Assembly (NCBI GenBank): GCA_913020445.1
Contig: CAJWAR010000008.1
Span: forward strand, 1-64,000
Origin: an uncultured Rhodospirillaceae bacterium
GTDB lineage: Bacteria; Pseudomonadota; Alphaproteobacteria; Rhodospirillales; UBA2165
Direction of reading: 5' to 3'
DNA length: 64,000 nt
Positions 32,435 to 42,072 of the stretch are shown one piece after another. Positions within the stretch are counted from its first letter, which is position 1. Every line of letters starts with the position of its first letter. The notes under the pieces are model-generated. The model was not told the origin of the DNA. It worked only from the letters and a program-made list of their open reading frames with translations, and did no database searches. The translations under genes and the position numbers were made by a program.

Positions 32435-33109
32435 TTACCAGGTTAACAGTCGTTGCGACAGATTGCGGAGCATGCCGGCGGTGGCACCCCAGATAAAATA
32501 GTCCTGCCAGGTGATGGCGAAATAATGCCGCTTGATGCCATCGAACTCGCGGGCACAGCGCTTCATATTTTCCGGCATGATCAGAAAATCGAGCGGCGCT
32601 TCGAACACCTCGGCAACTTCGCCTTCGTGGGGCGTCAGCTCGAAGGGCGGCTCAATCACGCCGATGATTGGGTTGACCAGATAGCCGGTACCAACGATAT
32701 ATTCATCCAATTCGCCGATAATCTCGATATGTTTAGCGTGCAGGCCAACCTCTTCTTCGGTTTCCCGCAACGCCGTGTGGAGTGCGTCGCGGTCGCTCGC
32801 ATCGACCCGGCCACCAGGAAAGCTGATCTGACCGGCATGATTGTTGAGATGTTCGGTGCGTTTGGTCAGCATCACCTTGAGGCCGTCTTCGCGCACCACA
32901 AGGGGTACTAAAACGGCGGCTGGGATCAGCGGTTTGCCACCGCTAATCCACTCGTTGCGTTCCTCTTGTACAAGATATTCAGGTTCGGCTGCTTCGTTTG
33001 AGCGGCGGCCGATAGCGCAGGCGGTCGCCTCCAAGCGCGCCACGACTTCCGCTAAGGTCAGTCTTGTTCCGTTATTGAGCCGATCTGAAAAAATTGTCCG
33101 CCACTCCAT
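32435..33109 (-). CDS. NUDIX hydrolase, CoA diphosphatase type
   Basis: A 224-residue hydrolase expected to cleave coenzyme A or its derivatives to phosphopantetheine and 3-prime,5-prime-ADP. The CoA-specific motif LTKRTEHLNNHAGQISFPGG precedes the Nudix box with its REtEEEVGL core. The gene begins inside the end of the DUF1285 gene (52-base overlap), which implies tight coupling. A shorter start cannot be excluded. Confidence 0.9.
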   Translation of the reverse strand: MEWRTIFSDRLNNGTRLTLAEVVARLEATACAIGRRSNEAAEPEYLVQEERNEWISGGKPLIPAAVLVPLVVREDGLKVMLTKRTEHLNNHAGQISFPGGRVDASDRDALHTALRETEEEVGLHAKHIEIIGELDEYIVGTGYLVNPIIGVIEPPFELTPHEGEVAEVFEAPLDFLIMPENMKRCAREFDGIKRHYFAITWQDYFIWGATAGMLRNLSQRLLTW

Positions 33110-33693
33110 ACGCCATATACTGTTGCACTATATTTATCGTCTCCATGCGCTTTTTCCACCCCCAATTCAACACCCAGATCAACCAATTGGTAAAACACGG
33201 ATCGGGTGAGCCGGGCCTCAAGACCATCCCGGACCATAACGTAAGGCGAGGGTTCGCCATTTTCAGGATTGGTCTCGATTCGGATCGGATGGGCATCATC
33301 GGCAATCACAATGTCGTCAACGTTGGTGCGAAATGTCAATTTTTGCTGCTCGTTTTCGCCTTCAACCGTCATCTCAACTGCCTGAAAAGGCACGTCTTCG
33401 ACCGTAATTTCGCCCTTTTCAGCTGGTGTTATCAGCCAATATCTGCCGGCTTGGTCCCGTTCCAGGACAGAGGCAAATAATTTAACGAGTTCTTTGCGAC
33501 CAATAGGGGAGCCGTGGTAAAACCATAGTCCGTCCTGGTCGATGCGAATGTCCAATTCACCGCATAGGGTTTGACCTTCGGCCAATTCGACGGAATCATG
33601 ATGACCCGGCGTTTTTGTGTTGTCGGGCGAAGTACCAGTCTGGCCAAATAGGCCGGTGAGAGAATTTAATGCATCGAGATTTTTTTTGTTCAT
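33058..33693 (-). CDS. DUF1285 family protein
   Basis: About 211 residues from the ATG of MNKKNLDAL; a TTG three codons earlier is an unlikely alternative. DUF1285 landmarks are DIRIDQDGLWFYHGSPIGRKELVKLF and a C-terminal region with VYYQLVDLGVE-like VFYQLVDLGVE. Cytoplasmic; function unknown. It heads the DUF1285-NUDIX-DUF6111-cca group and is divergent from moxR. Confidence 0.88.
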   Translation of the reverse strand: MNKKNLDALNSLTGLFGQTGTSPDNTKTPGHHDSVELAEGQTLCGELDIRIDQDGLWFYHGSPIGRKELVKLFASVLERDQAGRYWLITPAEKGEITVEDVPFQAVEMTVEGENEQQKLTFRTNVDDIVIADDAHPIRIETNPENGEPSPYVMVRDGLEARLTRSVFYQLVDLGVELGVEKAHGDDKYSATVYGVWSGGQFFQIGSITEQD

Positions 33694-33739
33694 TTGACCC
33701 AACGCTTAAGCAAGACCCCAAATTTTGAGGAGAATTCAA

Positions 33740-34774
33740 TTGACTGACGCTGCTGTACCAAACGAAGCTCCAGAAAATTCAAGTGGCAGTTCAAACACTA
33801 ACGACGTTATCGACGAACTTGAAGGCATCAGTAAAACTTTAGCCGACGTTCAGGGTGCGATTGGCCGCATCATCTTCGGCCAGCAGCCGGTCGTCGAAGA
33901 AACTCTTATCACGTTGCTCGCCGGCGGTCACGTATTGCTGATCGGCGTACCCGGTCTTGGTAAAACAAGATTGGTTGAAACCTTAGGCACCGTCTTGGGG
34001 CTGGATGAGCGCCGCGTGCAGTTTACGCCGGATTTAATGCCGGCTGATATTTTGGGCTCGGAAGTGCTGGAAGAAGCCGACAGCGGCAAACGCTCTTTCA
34101 GGTTTATTCAAGGTCCGGTGTTTTGCCAGCTGCTGATGGCCGATGAGATCAACCGGGCCAGCCCGCGCACTCAGTCAGCGCTGTTGCAGGCCATGCAGGA
34201 ACGCCGCGTCTCGGTCGCCGGCCATTATCATGAACTGCCGGCGCCATTCCACGTCTTGGCGACCCAGAATCCGCTTGAGCAGGAAGGCACTTATCCGCTG
34301 CCGGAAGCGCAGCTCGATCGCTTTTTGATGCAGGTCAACATTGATTATCCGCAATTGACGGCTGAGCGGGAAATTCTGACGGCGACGACGGGTGCTGAAG
34401 AAGAAAAGCCGGTCAAAGTTATCAACGCTGATGAGCTGCAACATGCCCAACGGATTGTCCGCCATGTGCCGGTTGGCGATAGTGTGATGTCGGCAATATT
34501 GGAAATGGTGCGTTCCGGCCGCCCAACCTCGTCCGATATCCCCGAAGTGATCGAACATGTCGCCTGGGGCCCGGGCCCGCGTGCCAGTCAGGCACTAATG
34601 CTGGCGGTGCGTGGCCGCGCCGTCATTCAGGGACGTTTGGCGCCGTCGATTGATGATGTGCTGGCACTGGCGCAACCGGTGCTGCGCCATCGCATGGCCT
34701 TGAATTTCGCCGCCCGCGCCGAGGGCGTTACCTTGGAGAAAGTCATCGATAAACTTGCCAGTAGAATTGGCTAA
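33740..34774 (+). CDS. MoxR-family AAA+ ATPase
   Basis: A 344-residue chaperone-like ATPase. The Walker A motif is GVPGLGKTRL and the Walker B is LLMADEINRASP; GTYPLPEAQLDRF is the family sensor region. The start is TTG at 33740-33742, because AGGAGA (33728-33733) lies 6 bases upstream; a TTG at 33725 overlaps that ribosome site. MoxR proteins act with VWA-domain partners to assemble or insert metals into protein complexes. Here it heads moxR-DUF58-DUF4159-membrane protein, a conserved set presumed to serve the cell envelope. Confidence 0.93.
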   Translation: MTDAAVPNEAPENSSGSSNTNDVIDELEGISKTLADVQGAIGRIIFGQQPVVEETLITLLAGGHVLLIGVPGLGKTRLVETLGTVLGLDERRVQFTPDLMPADILGSEVLEEADSGKRSFRFIQGPVFCQLLMADEINRASPRTQSALLQAMQERRVSVAGHYHELPAPFHVLATQNPLEQEGTYPLPEAQLDRFLMQVNIDYPQLTAEREILTATTGAEEEKPVKVINADELQHAQRIVRHVPVGDSVMSAILEMVRSGRPTSSDIPEVIEHVAWGPGPRASQALMLAVRGRAVIQGRLAPSIDDVLALAQPVLRHRMALNFAARAEGVTLEKVIDKLASRIG

Positions 34775-34799
34775 GTAGAATTGGATAAATGAACACACT

Positions 34800-35705
34800 A
34801 TGACGACATCACTCGCCGAGCTACATCATCGCGCTGAATTACTAGCCGCCAAACTACCGCCGTTGATGGTGGCGGCTGAGCGGGTGGCGGCGACGGTGGC
34901 GCAAGGCGTGCATGGGCGCCGGCGGGTTGGTCAAGGGGAGGCGTTCTGGCAGTTCCGCCATTATGAGCGCGGCGATCCGATCCAGCACATTGACTGGCGG
35001 CGTTCGGCGCGTTCCGACAGCGTTTATTTGCGTGAAACCGAATGGGAGGCTGCCCAAAGCGTTTGGCTGTGGAGTGATGCTTCACCGTCGATGCAGTATC
35101 AATCGAGTAGAAAATTGCCGGCCAAAGTCGAACACGCCGATTTAATCACCCTGGCACTGGCCTCGCTATTGGTCAGAGGCGGCGAGCATATTGCGCCGTT
35201 GGGCCGGGGCACCATCCCCTCGACCGGCCGCATGGCGCTGAATATCTTAGCCGCTGCTCTGGATGACCGGGAGCACGATCCGAAAGAACATTCCAGTAGT
35301 TTGCCACCCTTTGAACAGGTGCCAAAGCATGGCCGGGTTGTGATGATCAGCGACTTTCTTGAACCCTTGGATGAGATCAACCGGGCCGTCGGTGTGTTCT
35401 CTGATCGCGGTGTTGATGGCTATATCTTGCAAATTCTTGATCCCGCCGAGCAAAGCCTGCCGTTTGGCGGCCGCACCCGCTTTGAAGGTACCGAAAACGA
35501 AGGCAATGCGTTAATTGGCCGGGTCGAAGGGGTGCGCGATGACTATAAAATTGAGATGGCGGCGCAGCGGCGCGGCCTGGAGGCGATCGCCAGAACTGCC
35601 GGCTGGGGCTTTGGTATTCACACGACAGATCAATCATTGGAAGCAACGTTGTTGAATTTGTATGTCGCTTTGACCGCAACCATCGAATGGACGGGGGTAA
35701 ATTAG
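34800..35705 (+). CDS. DUF58 domain protein
   Basis: A 301-residue cytoplasmic protein with the DUF58 signature GRRRVGQGEAFWQFRHYERGD...IDWRRSARS, followed by a VWA-like fold with WLWSDASPSM. DUF58 proteins are encoded next to MoxR ATPases almost everywhere and probably act together with them. The gene begins 25 bases after moxR and ends 2 bases before the next start. Confidence 0.92.
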   Translation: MTTSLAELHHRAELLAAKLPPLMVAAERVAATVAQGVHGRRRVGQGEAFWQFRHYERGDPIQHIDWRRSARSDSVYLRETEWEAAQSVWLWSDASPSMQYQSSRKLPAKVEHADLITLALASLLVRGGEHIAPLGRGTIPSTGRMALNILAAALDDREHDPKEHSSSLPPFEQVPKHGRVVMISDFLEPLDEINRAVGVFSDRGVDGYILQILDPAEQSLPFGGRTRFEGTENEGNALIGRVEGVRDDYKIEMAAQRRGLEAIARTAGWGFGIHTTDQSLEATLLNLYVALTATIEWTGVN

Positions 35706-35707
35706 CC

Positions 35708-38458
35708 ATGTTTACCCTTGGCGCCATATCCTTTGTTGCTCCGGTTGCTCTGTTGGGCCTGGCGGCGCTGCCGGTGCTGTGGTGGCTGTTGCGCGTCATT
35801 CCGCCGGCCCCAAGACGCGTGCGCTTTCCCGCCATTCGCCTGGTGATGCGGCTGGTCAATCCGGAGGAAAGCTCGGCCAAAACACCGCTGTGGCTGACGC
35901 TGCTGAGGCTCGCATTGCTGACTTTGGTTATCCTCGGTGCGGCGCATCCGATATTAAACGCCAATAATAAACTCGCCAAAGACGGCCCGCTGATTTTAAT
36001 TGTCGATGATGGCTGGGCGTCGGCCCGGCACTGGACCAAGCGCCAAACAGCCTTTGGTAATTTGATGGATCAAGCCGAGCGCCAGAACCGCGCGGTTGCC
36101 GTTATTACGACGGCCCCCGGCAATGCCGATCAGACCCGCGCCATGGAATCGCTGCTGACGGCGGATGCGGCGCGTCAATTACTGGGCGCCTTGCAGCCCA
36201 AGCCCTGGCCGGTTAATCGCATCGCTACAATCTCAATTTTGAACGAGCTCAAAGTTGACGGCAGCCCGCAAATTATCTGGCTCAGCAATGGTCTCAATGA
36301 CAAGCCGGATGGCAGCGATGTTGCCGAGTTTGTCGTCGCGTTGCAGAAAATTGGCCCGGTGACGGTGTTGGCGGAAACTGCCGGTGCCCTGCCGCCGCTA
36401 TTGCTGCCGCCGGTATCCGAGCGTGATGGTCTAACGGTCTCGGCCAAGCGGGCGGTTAGCAATGTCGCCGCATCGCTGAGCGTCCGGGTGCGTGGTGAAG
36501 ACGGCAATGTGTTGACCCGCCAGCCCTTGATATTCGCTGCCGGCGACTCGGATGGTAAATTAAAGCTGATCCTGCCGGCAGAAATTAGAAACAAAGTTAC
36601 GGTTATAGAAATTGAGAATTTTAATTCCGCCGGCTCAACTGTGTTGGTTGATGAACGTTGGCGGCGGCGACCGGTTGGTCTGGTCTCGAGCCGCAAACGG
36701 AGCGCCAGCCAGCCTTTGCTCGACAATCTGTTTTATCTTGATAAAGCGCTCGACCCCTTTACCGAAGTACGGGTCGGCACGATGGCCGAATTGTTTAAAC
36801 GCGACCTCGCCATGGTCGTGCTCGCCGATCCCGGTAAAATGACAAAAAAACAAAATAATCAATTGTTGCGCTGGATCAAATTAGGCGGCATTGCACTGCG
36901 TTTTGCCGGCCCACGATTGGCAGCGGAAAAAAATCCGGTGCTGCCGGTGCGCTTGCGTAAAGGCAATCGGGATTTAGGTGGCGCGCTGTCCTGGTCGAAG
37001 CCTGCAGCCCTGGCGGCCTTCACCGAGAACAGCCCGTTTGCCGGTCTGGTGATCCCGAAAGATGTCCGTATTCGCCGCCAGGTGCTGGCTCAGCCGACCG
37101 TTGATCTGCCGGAGAAAACCTGGGCGCGGTTGACGGATGGCACGCCGCTGGTAACAGCCGAGAAACGGGGCGATGGTTGGCTCGTATTTTTCCATATCAC
37201 GGCCAGTCCCAGCTGGTCCAATTTGCCGCTGTCCGGTCTGTTTGTCGGCATGTTGCAAAATCTTGTCCAGTTAAGCCGCGGCGTAGTCGGTGAGGCCAGT
37301 AAGCGTCTGCTTAAACCGGTGCAATCGATCGACGGCTTTGGCCGCTTGACCGATCCTCGACCGGGGGCGCTGGCGATGAAAGGCAGTGATTTCTTGAGCG
37401 GTAAGGCTAGCCCTCGGCATCCACCAGGATTTTATGGTGATGAGACCGCCCGCCGCGCCTTTAATTTGTCACCCTCGATCACTCATCTGACGCCCTTGAG
37501 CGAATTGGGCGCAAGCGTAACCCGTGACAGCTATCAGGAAACCCGCGAACAGGATTTCCGGGGGGCTCTGCTGATCGCCGCTTTAACGCTGGCGCTGCTC
37601 GATATAATTGCCAGCTTTGCTCTGCGCGGGTATTTCACCTTTAATCGGGCAACCGCTGCCTTGCTGGTGTTGATGATTACACCGCTATTCATCACCTCGG
37701 TTGAGGCCCAGACCGTGGTGCCGGGCATTCCCAATCCAGCCAATGACAATCGTGATTTTGCACCGGTGCTGAACATCCGCATTGCCTATGTCAAAACTGG
37801 TGACAGCCAGATCGACAACACCAGCCGGGCTGGTCTCGAGGGTTTAGCTTTTATCGCCAATAGCCGGACAGCGGCTGACATGGGCAAACCCATAGCCATC
37901 GATCCGGCGACCGCCGAGCTTTCTTATTATCCAATGATTTATTGGCCGGTGACCGAAGATGCGCCGTTGATTGAGCAAGCGACGGCAGCAAAACTAAACC
38001 GCTACCTTAAAAGCGGCGGCACCATCTTTTTTGATACGCGGGATAGCTCGGGTGGTGGGGCAGGGGCTGACCGGCTGGAAGATATCGCGCGCCACCTAGA
38101 TGTGCCGCCGATGACTGCGATCCCCTCTGATCATGTGCTGACCAAAGCCTATTATCTGCTGCGCGAATTTCCCGGCCGTTGGACCGGTGGTCGTGTCTGG
38201 GTGCAGCAATCCGCCAGCCAGGCAGCTGAACGCGCCAATGATGGCGTTTCTTCGATTATCGTCGGCGGCCACGATTGGGCGGCAGCTTGGGCGATGGATG
38301 ATGCCCGCAAGCCCCTTTTCCCGGTGGTGCCCGGTGGCGAACGACAGCGCGAGATGGCCTACCGTTTTGGCATTAATCTGGTGATGTATGTGCTGACCGG
38401 TAATTACAAAGCGGATCAGGTTCACCTGCCAGCGATTTTAGAGAGGCTGGGCCAATGA
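35708..38458 (+). CDS. BatA-like/DUF4159 membrane protein
   Basis: About 916 residues. The N-terminus holds the BatA-type membrane region (FVAPVALLGLAALPVLWWLL, then a second helix near residue 60). A periplasmic or cytoplasmic central part follows, with another pair of hydrophobic helices around residues 620-670 (GALLIAALTLALLDIIASFAL). The C-terminal DUF4159 domain has LNIRIAYVKTGD and GGTIFFDTRDS. The start is set at MFTLGAISF, 2 bases after the DUF58 stop, since an ATG at 35687 lies within DUF58. Fourth-gene overlap ATGA couples it to the next gene. Confidence 0.9.
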   Translation: MFTLGAISFVAPVALLGLAALPVLWWLLRVIPPAPRRVRFPAIRLVMRLVNPEESSAKTPLWLTLLRLALLTLVILGAAHPILNANNKLAKDGPLILIVDDGWASARHWTKRQTAFGNLMDQAERQNRAVAVITTAPGNADQTRAMESLLTADAARQLLGALQPKPWPVNRIATISILNELKVDGSPQIIWLSNGLNDKPDGSDVAEFVVALQKIGPVTVLAETAGALPPLLLPPVSERDGLTVSAKRAVSNVAASLSVRVRGEDGNVLTRQPLIFAAGDSDGKLKLILPAEIRNKVTVIEIENFNSAGSTVLVDERWRRRPVGLVSSRKRSASQPLLDNLFYLDKALDPFTEVRVGTMAELFKRDLAMVVLADPGKMTKKQNNQLLRWIKLGGIALRFAGPRLAAEKNPVLPVRLRKGNRDLGGALSWSKPAALAAFTENSPFAGLVIPKDVRIRRQVLAQPTVDLPEKTWARLTDGTPLVTAEKRGDGWLVFFHITASPSWSNLPLSGLFVGMLQNLVQLSRGVVGEASKRLLKPVQSIDGFGRLTDPRPGALAMKGSDFLSGKASPRHPPGFYGDETARRAFNLSPSITHLTPLSELGASVTRDSYQETREQDFRGALLIAALTLALLDIIASFALRGYFTFNRATAALLVLMITPLFITSVEAQTVVPGIPNPANDNRDFAPVLNIRIAYVKTGDSQIDNTSRAGLEGLAFIANSRTAADMGKPIAIDPATAELSYYPMIYWPVTEDAPLIEQATAAKLNRYLKSGGTIFFDTRDSSGGGAGADRLEDIARHLDVPPMTAIPSDHVLTKAYYLLREFPGRWTGGRVWVQQSASQAAERANDGVSSIIVGGHDWAAAWAMDDARKPLFPVVPGGERQREMAYRFGINLVMYVLTGNYKADQVHLPAILERLGQ

Positions 38459-40539
38459 GCATGTTCAGTGGCATCGGTCTCACCGGCATTGGATATTCAC
38501 CGCTCGTTCCCTGGCAGCTTATTGCGGTGCTGGCTGGTTTGGCCTTTTTGTTGTTGGTGTTTGGTGTTTTTCGTGGTGCGCGCGGCTCGTTTATGCGCAT
38601 GGCGGCGCTGGGCATTCTCGTTTTGGCGCTCTTCAACCCGCACCTTGAGAGTGAAAACCGGACGCCACAGCCTGATATCGCCATTGTCGCCGTGGATGAA
38701 TCTTCCAGCCAAAATACCGGCGACCGGCGAGCCCAACTAAAAGCTGCTCTTAAGCACGTACAGGAAAAACTCGCTGCCTACAAAAACCTGCAGCTGCGTG
38801 TTGTGCGGGGTCAGGAAACTGATGACGGCACACAAGTGTTTGGTGAGCTTAACCGGGCGCTGGCAGATTTGCCTAAAGGACGCTTTGCCGGAGCTGTGGT
38901 GATCACTGATGGCCAGGTACATGATACGCCCCAGAAAAATAATGGCCTAGAGGACCAAAAATTTGAACGCCCACTCCATCTTTTATTGACCGGCAAACCG
39001 AATGAACGGGATCGCCGTTTGGTTGTTGAGCGGGCTCCGGCCTACGGCATTGTTGGTAAAACCGTCAAAATCCGTATTCGCGTCGACGACAATCCGAAAA
39101 AGTCAGCCACCTCCGGCAGTGCCGCGCTAAAACTTAAAATCGACGGCAAAAAAGTGATCAATACCACCGTGCCAATTGGCCGCAGCAAAACGATTACCGT
39201 GCCGGTGGATCATGGCGGTGCCACTATTATCGAAATGGAAGTTCAGAAAATGGCCCGCGAATTATCGCTCGCTAATAATCGAGCGGTAATCACAGTGAAT
39301 GGCGTACGTGATCGCTTGCGGGTGCTGCTGGTTTCAGGTCAGCCGCATTTGGGTGAACGGACTTGGCGCAACCTATTGAAGTCTGATCCGTCGGTGGATC
39401 TGGTGCATTTTACGATTTTACGACCGCCCGAAAAAAATGACTTCACACCATTGAATGAATTGGCGCTGATCTCGTTCCCGATCCGCGAGCTGTTCGAGAT
39501 CAAACTGCATGAATTTGATTTGATCGTGTTTGACCGCTATGTCATCCGCTTCGTGCTACCGCCTAATTATTTTCAAAACATTGAGCAATATGTGCAGAAA
39601 GGTGGCGCCATACTGGCGGCTGTCGGGCCGGACTTTGCCGGCGTACGCAGTCTTTACCACACTCCATTGGGTAAGATTTTGCCGGGAGAGCCATCCGGCC
39701 CCGTTATCGAAAGCGGTTTTCGCGCTAAATTAACCGCCAAGGGCCGCCGCCATCCGGTAACCGGTGGCCTGCCTGGTTCTAATGGTAAGAAGGTGAAGTG
39801 GGGCCGCTGGTTCCGTCAAATCGATGCAGTACCGCGTCAAGGTCATACTTTGATGAACGGGGCGGAAGATAAACCGCTATTGATTTTGGATCGGGTCGGC
39901 GAAGGTAGGGTGGCGCAATTTATGAGTGATCAAATCTGGCTTTGGGCACGCGGCTATGACGGCGGCGGCCCTCATGCCGAATTGTTGCGGCGGCTGGCTC
40001 ATTGGCTGATGAAAGAGCCTGATCTTGAGGAAGAGGATCTGCGTGCCAAAGTCGATGGTAAGGAATTAACGATTGAGCGGCGCTCGCTGGACCCTGCACT
40101 GCCGCCGATCACGCTGACCGCACCTTCCGGTAAAAAGTCTGTTCTAAAACTTCAGGAAGGTAAAGCTGGCGCAGCGACGGCAACCGTGACAGCGGAAGAA
40201 ACCGGGCTTTACAAAATTGAAGATGGCCGCCGCGACACTTTGGCGGCGGTTGGCAAACTAAATCCGCCGGAGCTCTCCGATCTTCGCGCCTCGCCGGAAA
40301 AAATCCAGCCCTTGGTAAAAGCCAGCGGTGGCGGTATTGCCTGGATATCTGAAGGTTTGCCTGATTTCCGGCGCACCAAGCCGGGTCGTAGTGGTGCCGG
40401 TAATGGCTGGTTCGGGATGGTTAATAATGGCGCCTATACGGTGACCGGCGTGCGCCAAGTGCCGGTCTTTCCAGCGCTTTTGCTCCTGCTTTTGGTTGCC
40501 GGTGGCGTCATGCTTTCCTGGTGGCGGGAGGGGCAGTAA
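38455..40539 (+). CDS. Membrane protein with glutamine-amidotransferase-like fold
   Basis: A 694-residue protein whose gene overlaps DUF4159 by 4 bases. Two N-terminal membrane helices (PWQLIAVLAGLAFLLLVFGVF and the following MRMAALGILVLALF) precede a VWA-like segment with IAIVAVDESSSQN. A class I GATase-like fold follows (LRVLLVSGQPHLGERTWRN ... GGAILAAVGPDFAG). One C-terminal helix (LLLLLLVAGGVMLSWW) ends the protein. It is the usual last gene of the MoxR/DUF58/DUF4159 cluster. Catalytic Cys-His-Glu residues of true amidotransferases were not identified, so it is probably non-enzymatic. Confidence 0.87.
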   Translation: MSMFSGIGLTGIGYSPLVPWQLIAVLAGLAFLLLVFGVFRGARGSFMRMAALGILVLALFNPHLESENRTPQPDIAIVAVDESSSQNTGDRRAQLKAALKHVQEKLAAYKNLQLRVVRGQETDDGTQVFGELNRALADLPKGRFAGAVVITDGQVHDTPQKNNGLEDQKFERPLHLLLTGKPNERDRRLVVERAPAYGIVGKTVKIRIRVDDNPKKSATSGSAALKLKIDGKKVINTTVPIGRSKTITVPVDHGGATIIEMEVQKMARELSLANNRAVITVNGVRDRLRVLLVSGQPHLGERTWRNLLKSDPSVDLVHFTILRPPEKNDFTPLNELALISFPIRELFEIKLHEFDLIVFDRYVIRFVLPPNYFQNIEQYVQKGGAILAAVGPDFAGVRSLYHTPLGKILPGEPSGPVIESGFRAKLTAKGRRHPVTGGLPGSNGKKVKWGRWFRQIDAVPRQGHTLMNGAEDKPLLILDRVGEGRVAQFMSDQIWLWARGYDGGGPHAELLRRLAHWLMKEPDLEEEDLRAKVDGKELTIERRSLDPALPPITLTAPSGKKSVLKLQEGKAGAATATVTAEETGLYKIEDGRRDTLAAVGKLNPPELSDLRASPEKIQPLVKASGGGIAWISEGLPDFRRTKPGRSGAGNGWFGMVNNGAYTVTGVRQVPVFPALLLLLLVAGGVMLSWWREGQ

Positions 40540-40635
40540 ATTCTGCTAGGGCCAAATTAGGGTATGCCCGCGTTTACCTCGGCGCGAAAATAGGTTTATA
40601 GTAAATCGGGAAAAACAATTAGGAATTGATCAGGC

Positions 40636-40977
40636 ATGCCTTTTGTCAGACGCAACGCCGATGGCTTTATCGAAGCCGTCTTCGCCGGACCGGAAAGCGG
40701 CGCCAATGAAGAAGTCCCTGCCGGCAGCGATGAGCTCATGGAGTTTATGGGCGTCGATGTTCAGGAAATCATTAAAAATGATGAATGGCTGCAGGCCGAT
40801 TTATCACTCGCCCGCGTTACCGAGGATTTAATCGAAGTGCTCATCGAAAAAGGTGTGATTGCCTTTACCGATTTGCCGCCAGGTGCGCAAACCAAACTGA
40901 TCGGCCGCCAAGGATTGCGTACGGAGCTCTCCTATGTCGAAAAACTCTTCGGCAGCGACGACGAGAATTATTTGTAG
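40636..40977 (+). CDS. Small conserved hypothetical protein
   Basis: A 113-residue acidic soluble protein. Similar proteins in Rhodospirillales are often labelled tryptophan synthase beta-like, a label without functional support. The sequence begins MPFVRRNADGFIEAVF and has a helical centre (LIEVLIEKGVIAFTDLPPGAQ). An AGGAA ribosome site precedes it. It appears monocistronic, between the MoxR cluster and the radical SAM gene. Confidence 0.75.
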   Translation: MPFVRRNADGFIEAVFAGPESGANEEVPAGSDELMEFMGVDVQEIIKNDEWLQADLSLARVTEDLIEVLIEKGVIAFTDLPPGAQTKLIGRQGLRTELSYVEKLFGSDDENYL

Positions 40978-41034
40978 TTTTGCTCCTCACACCCAACTCG
41001 CTCGAACGTGTTTAGCGTGATTTAAATCGAGACG

Positions 41035-41040
41035 TATAAT
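41035..41040 (+). promoter_or_regulatory. Perfect -10 box 6 bases before a start codon
   Basis: TATAAT ends 6 bases upstream of the radical SAM ATG (41047), so transcription would begin at or next to the start codon. No Shine-Dalgarno sequence is present. The -35 (TTAGCG at 41012-41017, 17-bp spacer) is poor. This suggests a leaderless mRNA. Confidence 0.5.
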
Positions 41041-41046
41041 CGCGCC

Positions 41047-42072
41047 ATGAACTTTCATGCGCCTATATATTCTGATCCGCCGGCCTCCCGACAACAATCA
41101 GCGCTGCTCAACCTGGTTCAAGGTAAGCCAGTGCTGGCAATTTTTGAGTTTACCCTGATGTGCAATTCAGCCTGCGGCTATTGCGATCTGCCCTTGAACC
41201 AAAAACGCTATGAGCTGAGCCGGGCTGAGATTAAACGGATTTTCACTGGCCTCTTTCGGAGCGGAATTCGTCATCTCTTTATCCAAGGCGGTGAGCCGTT
41301 ACTGCGCAAAGATTTACCAGACGTGCTGGAAGATTTGGCCGCAATTGGATTTGCTATGACGCTGGTCACCAATGGCACACGCTTGACCGCGGAGCTGGTC
41401 GCGCGCCTGGCCAGGCTACCGGTCTCGATCTCCGTTAGTCTCGATACCCTTAACCGGGAGCGCTATCGGCGTATCCGTGGACGCGATCAATTGCCGCAAG
41501 TTCTGGCTGGCTTGGAGCTGTTGGCGGACTATCCTCAGGCAAAACATCTCACTTGTATCGTCACCGAGCAAAATCGAACTGACGTTCGCGAAGTTACCAA
41601 GTTTGCCCGGATGCGGGGTTTTACGCCGATTATCGGCGCCTATCATTGGGATGTCTTGGCCTATGGTAAGGCGGAGGCTGAATTGATGTATGAGCGGGAA
41701 ACAGCCATCGCGGTTTTTAACGATCTGGTGAATTCCAATACTGTGCCGCGCGGCTATTTCCGGGAATTTTTGAACGATAATTTGCGCTGGCTCAAAGGTA
41801 AAAAGCTAAGGCCCTGCGATGCCGGGAAATACAGCATTGCGATTGACGCCTCCGGGAACCTATCAGCCTGCCTCGCCATGCCGCATGTTGGTAATCTCCG
41901 GCAGCAGAGTTTGGCCGAAATTTTGGCGCAGCTTGATCGGACAGCGATCAAACAATGCTCTGATCAATCATCTTGTAATATATTGTGCAGCCGGGTGGTC
42001 GGCTCACAGCTGCGAAATCCGCTTGCCGGACTAACTCGGAAAGCCATCGGTCTGGCGCAGCGCTTCGCCTAA
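41047..42072 (+). CDS. Radical SAM protein with SPASM-like C-terminus
   Basis: A 341-residue radical S-adenosylmethionine enzyme. The 4Fe-4S motif is CNSACGYC (about residues 38-45), followed by a GGEPLLRKDLPD strand. The C-terminal part contains several cysteines (RPCDAGKYSIAID, SACLAMP, then QCSDQSSCNILC), suggesting an auxiliary cluster as in SPASM/twitch proteins. Such enzymes often modify peptides, but no precursor peptide gene is seen nearby. The end overlaps the convergent trmL by 42 bases. Confidence 0.85.
   Translation: MNFHAPIYSDPPASRQQSALLNLVQGKPVLAIFEFTLMCNSACGYCDLPLNQKRYELSRAEIKRIFTGLFRSGIRHLFIQGGEPLLRKDLPDVLEDLAAIGFAMTLVTNGTRLTAELVARLARLPVSISVSLDTLNRERYRRIRGRDQLPQVLAGLELLADYPQAKHLTCIVTEQNRTDVREVTKFARMRGFTPIIGAYHWDVLAYGKAEAELMYERETAIAVFNDLVNSNTVPRGYFREFLNDNLRWLKGKKLRPCDAGKYSIAIDASGNLSACLAMPHVGNLRQQSLAEILAQLDRTAIKQCSDQSSCNILCSRVVGSQLRNPLAGLTRKAIGLAQRFA

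Noticed and set aside
35377..36039. 220-codon minus-strand frame across the DUF58/DUF4159 junction
   Set aside because: It is the shadow of two well-supported genes on the opposite strand and has no domain signal.
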